DNA from: Acetobacterium woodii
GTDB taxonomy: Bacteria > Bacillota > Clostridia > Eubacteriales > Eubacteriaceae
DNA length: 64,000 bases
Direction of reading: 5' to 3'
NCBI GenBank assembly: GCA_016213825.1
Contig: JACQZP010000013.1
Location: 62,001-126,000 of the forward strand
In this document: piece by piece, positions 36,726-46,103 of the stretch
Position numbering within the stretch: the first letter of the stretch is position 1
How the letters are laid out: each line of letters begins with the position of its first letter
Notes under the pieces: generated by a model
The model's input: only the letters and a program-made list of their open reading frames with translations
Databases searched by the model: none
What the model was told of the DNA's origin: nothing
Made by a program: the position numbers and the translations under genes

Positions 36726-37661
36726 ATGCCATACAAAAAAGCAGAACAAAAATTTAGTGGCAAGATCAACGTATGTGAGATAGGTGTTGGAGATGCAACT
36801 ATCAGCATAGGTGGTGAAAACTCATTACCATTTTTAGGTACTGAAGGTTTCAAGACCGCGGTTGGAATCGCAATTTCTGATACAACAGGTGACTGGTCAG
36901 ATTGCTTTGGAACAATTTACGGTGATGATCTTAAAAACCCAGCAGCTTTAGCAAAAGCAGCAGTAGAAAAATCAGGTGCTGATTTCTTATTAATCAAACT
37001 TGAAAGTGCAGATCCAAACGGAGCTGATGCATCAATCGAAAGCTGTGTTGCTACAGCAGTAGCAGTAGAAGCTGCAATTAACGTACCTTTAGTTGTAGAA
37101 GGATGTAAAAACGCAGAAAAAGACGCTAAGTTATTAGAAGAAGTAGCTAAAGCTCTTGAAGGAAAAAATGTTGTTTTATTCTCTGCAGTAGAAGATAATT
37201 ACAAAACAATCGGTGCTGCTGGTGGAATGGCTTACGGACAAAAAGTATCCGCTGAGTCTGCAGTAGACATCAACCTTGCAAAACAATTAAACATCTTATT
37301 AACACAACTAGGTGTTAAGAGCAAAGATATCGTCATGGATGTTGGAACAGCAGCAGCTGGTTACGGTTTTGAATATGTTGCTTCAACCATGGACCGTATT
37401 CGTTTAGCCGGCCTAGGTCAAAATGATGAAGCTTTACAGATGCCAATCGTTACTAATGTTTCTAATGAATCATGGGGCGTAAAAGAAGCCGTGTCAACAC
37501 TTGAAGATGCACCAGAATGGGGCGATCAAGAAGCACGTGGTATTGGTATGGAAGTTACGACAGCATCAGCTTGTGTTGTTGGCGGATCAAACGCTATCAT
37601 CGTAAGACATCCAGAATCAGCTAAAACTATCAAAGCTTTAGTTGCTGGAATCATAGGTTAG
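36726..37661 (+). CDS. acsD: Corrinoid iron-sulfur protein, small subunit
   Basis: 311 aa from the ATG at 36726 (TTAGGAGG RBS at 36708-36715). A TIM barrel of the AcsD/CdhD family, ending in the SNAIIVRHPESAKTIKALV block. With AcsC it forms the CFeSP that carries the methyl group from methyl-THF (via AcsE) to acetyl-CoA synthase. Strongly biased, AT-ending codons (GCA, GTA, TTA, AAA) mark a very highly expressed gene. Confidence 0.95.
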   Translation: MPYKKAEQKFSGKINVCEIGVGDATISIGGENSLPFLGTEGFKTAVGIAISDTTGDWSDCFGTIYGDDLKNPAALAKAAVEKSGADFLLIKLESADPNGADASIESCVATAVAVEAAINVPLVVEGCKNAEKDAKLLEEVAKALEGKNVVLFSAVEDNYKTIGAAGGMAYGQKVSAESAVDINLAKQLNILLTQLGVKSKDIVMDVGTAAAGYGFEYVASTMDRIRLAGLGQNDEALQMPIVTNVSNESWGVKEAVSTLEDAPEWGDQEARGIGMEVTTASACVVGGSNAIIVRHPESAKTIKALVAGIIG

Positions 37662-37680
37662 GAAAGGAAGGCGAATACAA

Positions 37681-39021
37681 ATGGCAGTAAAAGGTTTAGA
37701 TATTTTTAAACTCACTCCTAAAACAAACTGTAAAGAGTGTGGTTTCCCAACATGTATGGCTTTCTCAATGAAAGCAGCCACCGGTGGCGTGCCTATCGAA
37801 AAATGTCCATACATTTCTGAAGAATCAAAAGAATTATTATCAGAAGCAACTGCTCCTCCAATGAAATCAATCAAAGTTGGTGCTGGCGATGCTGAAGCAA
37901 CACTTGGTGGAGAAACAGTATTATTCAGACACGAAAAAACATTAGTAAACAAAAACTTATTCGCAATTGAATTATCAGATGCATTAAGTGACGCTGATGT
38001 TGATGCAGCATTTGCAAAATTACAAAAAGTAAACTATGACCGTATCGGCGAAATGATGTTCGTTGAAGTTGTAGCAGTACGATTTGTTGCTGATGCAGCT
38101 AAATTTGCAACTCTTGTTAAAAAAGTTGCAGATGCTGGCAAAATTCCAATGATCATTACAGTGGATGCTGAAGTAGCAAAAGCAGCGGTTGCAGGCGCAG
38201 GCGCAAAAGCGATTATCATGGGTGCAACCAAAGATAACGCAGCAGCTATGGTAGACGTAGCTAAAGCTGCAGATGCTGTTCTTGGTGTTTCTGCAGATGG
38301 CATTGAAGCATTACACGATTTAGTAGAAGAAATCGAAAAATTAGGATACAAAAACTTAGTATTAAACGTAGGCGAAGCATCAATCAAAGAAGCTTATGCA
38401 AATGCAGTTGATATCCGTACAGCAGCTATTAAGGGCAATGACCGAACATTCGGATATCCTTCAGTAGTATTTGCAAACAAATTAGCACCAGCTAACACTA
38501 ACCTGCAAATTGCTTTAGCATCAGCTTTCGTTCTTCGTTACGGTTCAATCATCGTAATGGACGAAATGGACTTCAACGCAGCTTTACCACTGTTTGGTTT
38601 AAGACAAAACATCTTTACAGATCCTCAAAAACCAATGCGTGTTGAACCTAAGGTTTATGAATTCAACAAACCAACCGGTAAAGATCCAGTTTTAGTAACT
38701 GTTGACTTCGCTTTATCTTACTTTGTTGTTGCTGGTGAAATCGAACGATCTAAAGTTCCTGCTTATCTTGCAATTCCAGATGCTGGTGGTTACTCAGTTC
38801 TTACTGCTTGGGCTGCTGGTAAATTCGGTTCTACCGTTATTGCTAACTTCATCAAAGAAAACAACGTTGCAGATTTAACAACATCACGTAAGTTAATCTT
38901 ACCTGGTAAAGTTGCTGTTCTTCAAGGCGATTTAGCTGAATTACTGCCTGAATGGGAAGTAATCGTTGGACCAAATGAAGCAATGCAATTACCTAAGTTC
39001 TTACGAGACCTGCAAGCATAA
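37681..39021 (+). CDS. acsC: Corrinoid iron-sulfur protein, large subunit
   Basis: 446 aa. The N-terminal [4Fe-4S] domain has ligands C17, C20, C25 and C42 (NCKECGFPTC); a TIM barrel and a C-terminal B12-binding domain follow. The [4Fe-4S] cluster passes electrons for reductive activation and the corrinoid carries the methyl group. Lies 19 bp after acsD, with the same biased codon use. Confidence 0.96.
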   Translation: MAVKGLDIFKLTPKTNCKECGFPTCMAFSMKAATGGVPIEKCPYISEESKELLSEATAPPMKSIKVGAGDAEATLGGETVLFRHEKTLVNKNLFAIELSDALSDADVDAAFAKLQKVNYDRIGEMMFVEVVAVRFVADAAKFATLVKKVADAGKIPMIITVDAEVAKAAVAGAGAKAIIMGATKDNAAAMVDVAKAADAVLGVSADGIEALHDLVEEIEKLGYKNLVLNVGEASIKEAYANAVDIRTAAIKGNDRTFGYPSVVFANKLAPANTNLQIALASAFVLRYGSIIVMDEMDFNAALPLFGLRQNIFTDPQKPMRVEPKVYEFNKPTGKDPVLVTVDFALSYFVVAGEIERSKVPAYLAIPDAGGYSVLTAWAAGKFGSTVIANFIKENNVADLTTSRKLILPGKVAVLQGDLAELLPEWEVIVGPNEAMQLPKFLRDLQA

Positions 39022-39030
39022 TATACAATC

Positions 39031-39056
39031 TGTGCTCGGGGCTAAACCCGAGCACA
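39031..39056 (+). other. Hairpin between acsC and acsE
   Basis: TGTGCTCGGG (39031-39040) pairs perfectly with CCCGAGCACA (39047-39056), 6-nt loop. A T run follows only 14 bases later, so it looks more like an mRNA-processing or stability hairpin than a full terminator. Confidence 0.65.
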
Positions 39057-39092
39057 CCTAAAATATTTTTTTCAATTTGAAAGGGGAACAAT

Positions 39093-39878
39093 ATGTCAAA
39101 ATTCATGGTTATTGGTGAAAGAATTCACTGTATTTCTCCAGCTATTAGACAAGCATTCGCAGATAGAAATCCAGAACCAATTCTTTTAAGAGCAAAAGAA
39201 CAATTAGATGCTGGTGCAGATTATTTAGATTTAAATATCGGACCTGCTGAAAGAGGCGGCGAAGAGTTAATGCAATGGGGTGTTAAATTACTCCAGGAAA
39301 ACTTCGATAACGTGCCAATCGCACTTGATACAGCTAACATGAAAGCTATCGAAGCTGGTATTCAGGTTTATAACCGATCAAAAGGAAAACCAATCGTTAA
39401 CTCTGCTGATGCAGGCGACCGTATTGAATATGTAGATTTAGCAGCAGCTAATGATGCTATGGTTATCGCTCTTTGTTCTAAAGAAGGCGTACCAGGTAAT
39501 AATGACGAACGTATTGCTTATTGTTCAGAATTATTAGAACGCGGTATGGAACGCGGTATGGAACCAACTGATTTATTGTTTGATCCATTATTCATCGTTA
39601 TCAAAGGAATGCAAGATCAATTAGTTGATGTATTAGAAGCAATCCAAATGATTACTGACATGGGTCTGTTAACTACTGGTGGATTAAGTAACGTATCTAA
39701 TGGTGCGCCAAAACATATCCGTCCGTTATTAGACTGTGCTGTTTTAGCAATGGCTATGCAATGTGGATTTAGTTCTGCAATCGTTAATCCTTGTGACAAA
39801 CGATTAAGAGAAACCATCGTAGCTTGTGATATTGTCAAAAATAATATCCTTTATGCAGATTCAGTATTAGAGTTTTAG
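39093..39878 (+). CDS. acsE: Methyltetrahydrofolate:corrinoid/iron-sulfur protein methyltransferase
   Basis: 261 aa, a pterin-binding TIM barrel. The DAGADYLDLNIGPAERGG block and the NSADAGDRIEYVDL loop match AcsE/MeTr. It moves the methyl group from 5-methyl-THF to the Co(I) of CFeSP, joining the folate branch to the carbonyl branch. The folate genes near 57-60 kb make the THF it uses. Confidence 0.95.
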   Translation: MSKFMVIGERIHCISPAIRQAFADRNPEPILLRAKEQLDAGADYLDLNIGPAERGGEELMQWGVKLLQENFDNVPIALDTANMKAIEAGIQVYNRSKGKPIVNSADAGDRIEYVDLAAANDAMVIALCSKEGVPGNNDERIAYCSELLERGMERGMEPTDLLFDPLFIVIKGMQDQLVDVLEAIQMITDMGLLTTGGLSNVSNGAPKHIRPLLDCAVLAMAMQCGFSSAIVNPCDKRLRETIVACDIVKNNILYADSVLEF

Positions 39879-40168
39879 GAAAGATACCTTTTTAAATAAA
39901 AAAATAGGTATTTGAAAATACTCAAAAAAAAAGAAGCCCCTGACTTCGATTCATCCTTGCTGCACAGGGAAAATGAATTATCAGGAGCAAACAACTATGT
40001 ATAATGTATCACTCACCTACATTGTATAACATTTAACAATGTTTGTAAAGACTATTTTGATTATTTTTTTTAGATGTGATAAATATTTTTGCAAATACGT
40101 AAAAAATATCTTTTATACGAAACAGGTGCGTTGATATAAATTATAAAATTTAGAGAGGTAGAAAAAAT
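39879..40168 (+). other. Structured 5' region between acsE and acsA
   Basis: 290 bp without a gene. Two clear folds are visible: one at 39935-39988 (GCCCCTGA with TCAGGAGC, one mismatch, and inner ATTCAT with ATGAAT), and one at 39997-40042, where TACATTGTATAACAT can pair either back with ATGTATAATGTA or forward with AACAATGT. A T8 run follows at 40064-40071. It may set acsA level apart from acsE; no known RNA family is recognised. Confidence 0.5.
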
Positions 40169-42067
40169 ATGAGCAATGAAATTTTGAATTACGATAAGGT
40201 CGCTGAAGAATCTCTAGCGAAAGCTCAAAGAGATGGCGCAGAAACAATGTGGGATCGTCGTGCTGCACAAAAAACCCAATGTGGTTTTGGAGAAGCTGGA
40301 GTCTGTTGTAGAATTTGTGCAATGGGTCCATGTCGTGTAAGTCCAGTACCTGGAAAAGGCGCTGAAAGAGGTATTTGTGGAGCTAATGCTGACACAATTG
40401 TAGCAAGAAACTTTGCTAGAATGGTTGCTGCAGGAACATCTGCCCACTCCGATCATGCCCGTGATATCGTTCATGCTATGCATCATGCAAAAGCTGAAGG
40501 TCCTTTCAAAATCCGTGATGAAGCAAAATTGCGACGAATCGCAGCAGAATGGGAAATCGAAGATGCAGCTACCAAAGAAACTTATGCACTAGCTCATCAA
40601 ATGGCTGAAATTGCATTAGAAGAGTTTGGTAAACCTTTTGGAACCCAACGATTCCTTAAAAGAGCACCGCAAGCTCGTCAAGATATCTGGGCTCGAGAAG
40701 ATATTGCACCAAGAGCGATTGACCAAGAAGTTGTAACTTTGCTTCACTCTACTCATATGGGTTGTGCTGCAGATTACGAAAGTATCTTCCGACGTGGTAT
40801 GAGAACAGGTATGGCAGATGGTTGGGGCGGATCAATGATCGGAACCGAATTCTCTGATATCTTATACGGAACACCAACTGCCCGTGCATCTTCTTCTAAC
40901 TTAGGTGTTATTGATGCAGAAATGGTTAATATCCTGATCCACGGTCATGATCCTAACCTTGCTGAAATGGTTGTATTAGCTGCTCAAAACCCAGAAATGG
41001 TTGAAATGGCAAAAGCTAAAGGCGCTAAAGGCATTAACATCGTTGGTATGTGTTGTACAGGTAATGAAATGACTATGAGACATGGGATTAAAATTGCCGG
41101 TAACTTCTACCAACAAGAAATGTGTATCATTACTGGTGCGATTGAAGCTGTTGTAGTAGATGTTCAATGTATCTTCCCGGCTCTTCCAGAACTGGCTAAA
41201 ACATACCATACCCGATTCATCAGTACTTCACAAAAAGCAAAAATTGCTGGTGATATGTATATTGAATTCTCAGAAGCAACTGGTTTAGACAATGCAGCCG
41301 AAATCGTTAAATTAGCGGTTGAAAACTTCCCTAACAGAGATGCTGCTAAAGTAGAAATTCCAGATATTAAACAGGATACAATGGTAGGTTACTCTGTAGA
41401 AACCATTATTCAACATTTGGATGCTGTTGTTAACTCTCAATTAGAAGATGGATTGGGAACCGTTAAACCATTAACTGATGTTATCTACGCTGGTGTTATC
41501 CGTGGTGCTGCTGGTGTTGTTGGTTGTAATAACCCTAAACAACAACATGACTATGCTCATATCACCGTTATGGAAGAACTAATCAAACGTGACGTTATCT
41601 GTGTAGTTACAGGTTGTGCCGCTCAAGCTGCTGCAAAAGCTGGTTTATTGACATTAGAAGCAAAAGAAAAATGTGGTCGTGGTCTTTTAGAAGTTTGCGA
41701 ACGTGTAAACATTCCACCAGTTCTTCATATGGGTTCTTGTGTTGATATCAGCCGTATCCTTCACTTAGTAAACTTATGTGCAGATTTAAAAGGAATTGAT
41801 CCAGCATTATTACCAGTAGTTGGTATTGCACCAGAGTGGATGTCAGAAAAAGCGGTAGCGATCGCTAACTACGTAGTTGGTTCTGGTATCAATACTTACC
41901 TTGGAGTTATTCCACAAGTATTAGGATCACCAAACTTCACAAAACTAATGACTGAAGATGTTCAGGAATTCATTGGAGCACACTTCGTATTTGAAAAAGA
42001 TCCAATTGTCATGGTTGATAAAATCATGGAAGATTTAGAAGCTAAACGAGTTGGATTAGGTATCTAA
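40169..42067 (+). CDS. acsA: Carbon monoxide dehydrogenase catalytic subunit
   Basis: 632 aa. The N-terminal cluster ligands are C38, C46, C47, C50, C55 and C70 (GVCCRICAMGPC), matching the B- and D-clusters. C-cluster segments, including VGCNNPK, TGCAAQAAAK and LHMGSCVDISR, are intact. The enzyme reduces CO2 to CO for the ACS reaction and forms an alpha2beta2 complex with AcsB. RBS AGAGAGGTAG. Codon bias as in acsCD. Confidence 0.96.
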   Translation: MSNEILNYDKVAEESLAKAQRDGAETMWDRRAAQKTQCGFGEAGVCCRICAMGPCRVSPVPGKGAERGICGANADTIVARNFARMVAAGTSAHSDHARDIVHAMHHAKAEGPFKIRDEAKLRRIAAEWEIEDAATKETYALAHQMAEIALEEFGKPFGTQRFLKRAPQARQDIWAREDIAPRAIDQEVVTLLHSTHMGCAADYESIFRRGMRTGMADGWGGSMIGTEFSDILYGTPTARASSSNLGVIDAEMVNILIHGHDPNLAEMVVLAAQNPEMVEMAKAKGAKGINIVGMCCTGNEMTMRHGIKIAGNFYQQEMCIITGAIEAVVVDVQCIFPALPELAKTYHTRFISTSQKAKIAGDMYIEFSEATGLDNAAEIVKLAVENFPNRDAAKVEIPDIKQDTMVGYSVETIIQHLDAVVNSQLEDGLGTVKPLTDVIYAGVIRGAAGVVGCNNPKQQHDYAHITVMEELIKRDVICVVTGCAAQAAAKAGLLTLEAKEKCGRGLLEVCERVNIPPVLHMGSCVDISRILHLVNLCADLKGIDPALLPVVGIAPEWMSEKAVAIANYVVGSGINTYLGVIPQVLGSPNFTKLMTEDVQEFIGAHFVFEKDPIVMVDKIMEDLEAKRVGLGI

Positions 42068-42092
42068 TTAAAAAAGATAGACAGGTGAAAAA

Positions 42093-42878
42093 ATGAAGAT
42101 AGCATTAACAGGAAAAGGTGGAGTTGGAAAAACAACCATCTCAGCAAGTTTAAGCCGATATTTTGCCGACCAAGGATATAATGTATTAACAGTTGATGCT
42201 GATCCCGATGCGAATCTTGGTCTTGCCCTGGGCATGAGCGAGGAAATGATCGCCAGTATTGTTCCCATTTCTGAAATGAAAGATTTAGTGGAAGAACGAA
42301 CAGCTGCCGATACCGGTTCTTTTGGTTCGATGTTTAGAATGAATCCTGAGGTTGCCGATATACCGGAGCGTTATGCCAAAGAATTTAATGGGGTCAAACT
42401 CTTAACCATGGGAACCGTAGACGCCGGAGGATCTGGTTGTGTATGTCCTGAGCATGTTTTATTAAAAATGCTGATGAGCCATTTGGTGCTTTACCAAAAG
42501 GACGTTGTGATCATGGATATGGAAGCTGGAATTGAGCATTTGGGTCGAGGTACTGCCGGTGCAGTTGACGCATTTATTGTTGTCGTCGAACCGGGAGTCC
42601 GTAGTATTCAGACGTTTCATAAAGTTAAATCCATGGCAATGGATATTGGTGTTAAACAAGTTTATGTTATTGGAAATAAAATCCGGAATGACGGAGATAT
42701 CGCCTTTATTACTGAAAAAGTCGGAGCTGAAAACATCATTGGTTTTTTAAACTACCGGGATGCCATTTCAGAATCTGATCGCAACAATCAATCGCCATAC
42801 GACGATCCTGTCATGAAAGAAGATATTGCCGCTTTAGGTAAAAAAATTCTGGCGATTGTCGAAGAAAAAAAGAAATAG
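42093..42878 (+). CDS. cooC: CooC-type nickel-insertion ATPase (copy 2, AcsF-like)
   Basis: 261 aa. Walker A GKGGVGKTT at the N-terminus, and the nickel-binding CxC in GSGCVCPEHV near residue 112. It sits between acsA and acsB, the place of AcsF in other acetogens, so ACS A-cluster maturation is the best guess. Only distantly similar to copy 1. Codon use is less biased than in acsA and acsB1, as expected for a chaperone. Confidence 0.92.
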   Translation: MKIALTGKGGVGKTTISASLSRYFADQGYNVLTVDADPDANLGLALGMSEEMIASIVPISEMKDLVEERTAADTGSFGSMFRMNPEVADIPERYAKEFNGVKLLTMGTVDAGGSGCVCPEHVLLKMLMSHLVLYQKDVVIMDMEAGIEHLGRGTAGAVDAFIVVVEPGVRSIQTFHKVKSMAMDIGVKQVYVIGNKIRNDGDIAFITEKVGAENIIGFLNYRDAISESDRNNQSPYDDPVMKEDIAALGKKILAIVEEKKK

Positions 42879-42944
42879 CGAATTTTTAAAAAATCAACAA
42901 AAATCTAATGTTAATTGAACTAATCTAAGGAGGAAAAAGTCCAT

Positions 42945-45119
42945 ATGAATATGAATCTTTTTGATATAATTTACGACGGCCAAGCTCAGTACCTACAACG
43001 TGCTGAAGAAATGGTAGCCAAAGTCGTTGCTGAAAAGGGAAAAGAAACACCAGTGAAATTCCCTGCTACTGCTTATGCTTTACCTTGTATTTATGCTATT
43101 ACAGGTAAAAAAATCACCAACGTAGGTGAATTGGAAGAAGCTTTAGCATTAGCTAAGGAAAAAATCCACAGAACAAATTACCTACAAGATGCTTTAGATG
43201 CTGGTACAGCTGCTGCAATGTGTGCAGAAATTATCGAAGCAGTAAAATATGTATACACTGAACTTCCATACGAAGGACGTCATGTAGAAGATTTAAATAC
43301 AACTGATGCCCGTTGTTTAGGACATATCACTGATGCTGAAGTTCGTAACTTTGGTGTGCCATTGGTAACAGATGACATCCCAGGTGTTGCGGTAATTATC
43401 GGCGAGTGTAAAGATGCCGAAATGCTTGCTAGTATCGTAAAAGACTACCAGGGCAAAGGTTTATTAACCTTCATGGTTGGTAAAGTAATCGATCAAGCAA
43501 TTGAACAAAAAATTAAAATGGGTATTGACCTTCGTGTTATTCCTTTGGGATACGAAATCGAATCTGTTATCCACGTTGTTTCTGTTGCGATTCGTGCCAG
43601 CTTAATCTTTGGTGCGACACCTCCAGGCGACTTCCTGGCTCACAGAACCTACACAAAAAACCGTGTTAAAGCATTTGTTAATGTATTTGGACCATGGGAT
43701 AACAAAATTATCGCTGCCGGTGCTGCTGCCATCGAATTAGGCTTCCCAGCAGTAACAGAAACTTTCATTAATGAAGTACCAACTTTATTATTACACCAAC
43801 CAGATAACAGCAAAGTTGTTGCAACTTCTTTAGAAGCTCGTAACATTAAAATCAAAGTTACCGAAATCGATTGTCCAGTTGCTGTTTCTTCAGCATTTGA
43901 AGGCGAACGTGTTCGTAAAGATACCATGTTTGCTGAATTCGGTGGAAACAAAACTGAATGTTGGGAACTTGTTACAACCGGCGATTTAGCTGAAATGGAA
44001 GATCATAAAATTACTGTTGTTGGACCAGATATTGATGACGCTATGTTCGAAGGAAAAGACGTTGTACGTTTACCTTTGGGTGTTGTTGTTACAGTTGGTG
44101 GTAAAGCAATGCAGAAAGACTTTGAAACCGTACTTGAAAGACGTATCCATTACTTTACAAACTATATTGAAGGTGCAATGCATGTTGGACAAAGAAATAT
44201 TGCTTGGATCCGTTTAACAAAAGAAGCATTTGAAAAAGGCTTCCGTTTAAAACATATCGGTGAAGTTTTATACGCAAAAATGCGTTCTGACTTTGACAAA
44301 GTTGTTGATAAATGTGAAGTAACTATTTATACAAACGCTGAAGATGTAAAACGACTTGGCGAAGAAATGGTTAAACCAATCTATGCAGAACGTGATGAAA
44401 GAATGGGCGCACTGACTGATGAAAGTGTTGATGAATTCTACACCTGTTTATTATGTCAATCATTTGCTCCTAGCCACGTTTGTGTTGTTACACCAGAACG
44501 TTTAGGTCTTTGTGGTGCAGTATCCTGGTTGGATGCTAAAGCTACTAAAGAATTAGATCCAATGGGACCAAATCAACCAATCGTTAAGGGTACAGCAACT
44601 GACGAACGTCTTGGAACCTGGGATTCAGTAAACGAAGTTGTAGCTCAAACTTCACAAGGTGCAGTTGAAAAAGTTACACTGTACTCAATCCTTGAAGATC
44701 CAATGACCTCTTGTGGTTGTTTCGAATGTATCTGTGGTATCATGCCAGAAGCTAACGGTGTTATTATTGTAAACCGTGAGTTCCCTGACACCTCACCAGT
44801 AGGTATGACTTTCGGTGAATTAGCATCTATGACAGGTGGTGGGGTTCAAACTCCAGGCTTCATGGGTCATGGTCGATTCCTCATCGGTTCTAAAAAATTC
44901 ATGTCAGCTGAAGGCGGTTTATCACGAATCGTTTGGATGCCAAAAGAATTAAAAGACGATGTTGCAGAACGTTTGAATAAAGCAGTAAAAGAAATGACTG
45001 GCATTGAAAACTTCGCAGACATGGTTTGTGATGAAACAATCGCTATCGATTCTGAAGCTGTATTAGAATTCTTAGAATCAAAAGGACATCCAGCTTTAGC
45101 TATGGATCCAATTATGTAA
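42945..45119 (+). CDS. acsB: CO-methylating acetyl-CoA synthase, copy 1
   Basis: 724 aa, normal length. A-cluster ligands are C501, C504, C513, C523 and the CGC pair C590/C592, in the spacing known for the Moorella enzyme. The N-terminal CODH-binding domain holds cysteines at 48, 93, 124, 155 and 310. It joins CO, the methyl group from CFeSP and CoA to acetyl-CoA. RBS AAGGAGGAAA; strong AT-ending codon bias. A terminator follows, so this closes the main acs operon. Confidence 0.97.
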   Translation: MNMNLFDIIYDGQAQYLQRAEEMVAKVVAEKGKETPVKFPATAYALPCIYAITGKKITNVGELEEALALAKEKIHRTNYLQDALDAGTAAAMCAEIIEAVKYVYTELPYEGRHVEDLNTTDARCLGHITDAEVRNFGVPLVTDDIPGVAVIIGECKDAEMLASIVKDYQGKGLLTFMVGKVIDQAIEQKIKMGIDLRVIPLGYEIESVIHVVSVAIRASLIFGATPPGDFLAHRTYTKNRVKAFVNVFGPWDNKIIAAGAAAIELGFPAVTETFINEVPTLLLHQPDNSKVVATSLEARNIKIKVTEIDCPVAVSSAFEGERVRKDTMFAEFGGNKTECWELVTTGDLAEMEDHKITVVGPDIDDAMFEGKDVVRLPLGVVVTVGGKAMQKDFETVLERRIHYFTNYIEGAMHVGQRNIAWIRLTKEAFEKGFRLKHIGEVLYAKMRSDFDKVVDKCEVTIYTNAEDVKRLGEEMVKPIYAERDERMGALTDESVDEFYTCLLCQSFAPSHVCVVTPERLGLCGAVSWLDAKATKELDPMGPNQPIVKGTATDERLGTWDSVNEVVAQTSQGAVEKVTLYSILEDPMTSCGCFECICGIMPEANGVIIVNREFPDTSPVGMTFGELASMTGGGVQTPGFMGHGRFLIGSKKFMSAEGGLSRIVWMPKELKDDVAERLNKAVKEMTGIENFADMVCDETIAIDSEAVLEFLESKGHPALAMDPIM

Positions 45120-45160
45120 TTAAATTTGACTTAAGTCGAATTTTGTAACATGCCTGAAGG

Positions 45161-45190
45161 CAGAACACAGACGTGTTCTGTCTTTTTTTT
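45161..45190 (+). terminator. Terminator closing the main acs operon
   Basis: CAGAACAC (45161-45168) pairs with GTGTTCTG (45173-45180), 4-nt loop, followed by TC and T8. Confidence 0.88.
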
Positions 45191-45303
45191 CGAAATTAAA
45201 TAGAAATTCAAATGTAAATTAGATTAATTCTTGATGATCTATAGGTTTATTAAGGAAAAAGTGTTATAATTATAACTAATTTAGAACATTAGGAGGAAAT
45301 AAT

Positions 45304-45933
45304 ATGTGTAATAATAAAGATCTTCATAGTCATGGCGAACACCACGATCACGAAGAAGGACATCCCCATAACAATGTTGCCGAACATGCTCACGACCACG
45401 TTCATCCTCATGACAGTCAAGAAGGACATGCCCATGATCATGAACACAGCCATGAACATGACCACAAACATAGCCATCCCCATAGTGATGATCACGACCA
45501 TGGCAGTGATCATACCCATGAGAGCGAGCATGAACACGAACATACTCACCAACACGCTCATCCCCATCCTCATCAGCATGAACATCCTCATCCACATGAA
45601 GGACAAGAACAGGCCCATGGTCATGAACACCCTCATGGACATGAACATCCTCATCCTCACAAACATGGAGATGGACATTGTGGTAACCATGGTAAAAATG
45701 GCGCCGGTTGCTGTCATGGTGGAGATGTTGAAAACAAAGACATTGAGATTTTAGGTTTGTTATTAGACCATTGGGTTGCTCATAATCAGGATCATGCCAT
45801 GGAATATAATACTTGGGTTGAAAAAATGAACCGATTGGGTAAAAATGATGTAGCTGAATCGCTCATTGAAGCGATTGCTTTAATGAGCGAAGCAGATAAA
45901 CATCTGGTTGAAGCAAAAAAAGAACTGAATTAA
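45304..45933 (+). CDS. Histidine-rich protein with a C-terminal helical domain (candidate nickel store/chaperone)
   Basis: 209 aa. Residues 8-138 hold about 50 histidines, mostly in HxH repeats with Asp, Glu and Pro; a GCCH motif closes the tract. Residues about 144-209 form a compact alpha-helical domain (LLLDHWVAHNQDH...YNTWVEKM) that is homologous to the whole 72-aa protein at 48981-49199. Met-Cys starts the protein, as in CooT. Own weak promoter (TATAAT at 45265) and RBS TTAGGAGGAA. A role in Ni2+ storage or delivery for the adjacent ACS genes is inferred from composition and place. Confidence 0.9.
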   Translation: MCNNKDLHSHGEHHDHEEGHPHNNVAEHAHDHVHPHDSQEGHAHDHEHSHEHDHKHSHPHSDDHDHGSDHTHESEHEHEHTHQHAHPHPHQHEHPHPHEGQEQAHGHEHPHGHEHPHPHKHGDGHCGNHGKNGAGCCHGGDVENKDIEILGLLLDHWVAHNQDHAMEYNTWVEKMNRLGKNDVAESLIEAIALMSEADKHLVEAKKELN

Positions 45934-46019
45934 TGTTATTAGCTGCGTTTTAAGTTGTCGTATTACACTAAAAGTGCAGGTTTCGTAAATCAACAATAAA
46001 AATAGAAATGCTATTGATG

Positions 46020-46043
46020 GGCGTTTGGATTTATTCAAACGCC
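46020..46043 (+). other. Hairpin before acsB copy 2
   Basis: GGCGTTTG (46020-46027) pairs with CAAACGCC (46036-46043), 8-nt loop, and no T run. The gap 45934-46103 holds no gene; the hairpin may be a processing or stability site. Confidence 0.55.
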
Positions 46044-46103
46044 TGTGAATACGTTTATTAATGCTTGAAAGCATTGAATTTCTTTAGAAAAGGAAGTGTG
46101 TTT

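Noticed and set aside
45281-45754. Long open frames on other frames/strand over the histidine-rich gene
   Set aside because: They arise from the repeated CAT/CAC codons; the antisense frames read as low-complexity Met/Val/Phe or His/Asp with no RBS.
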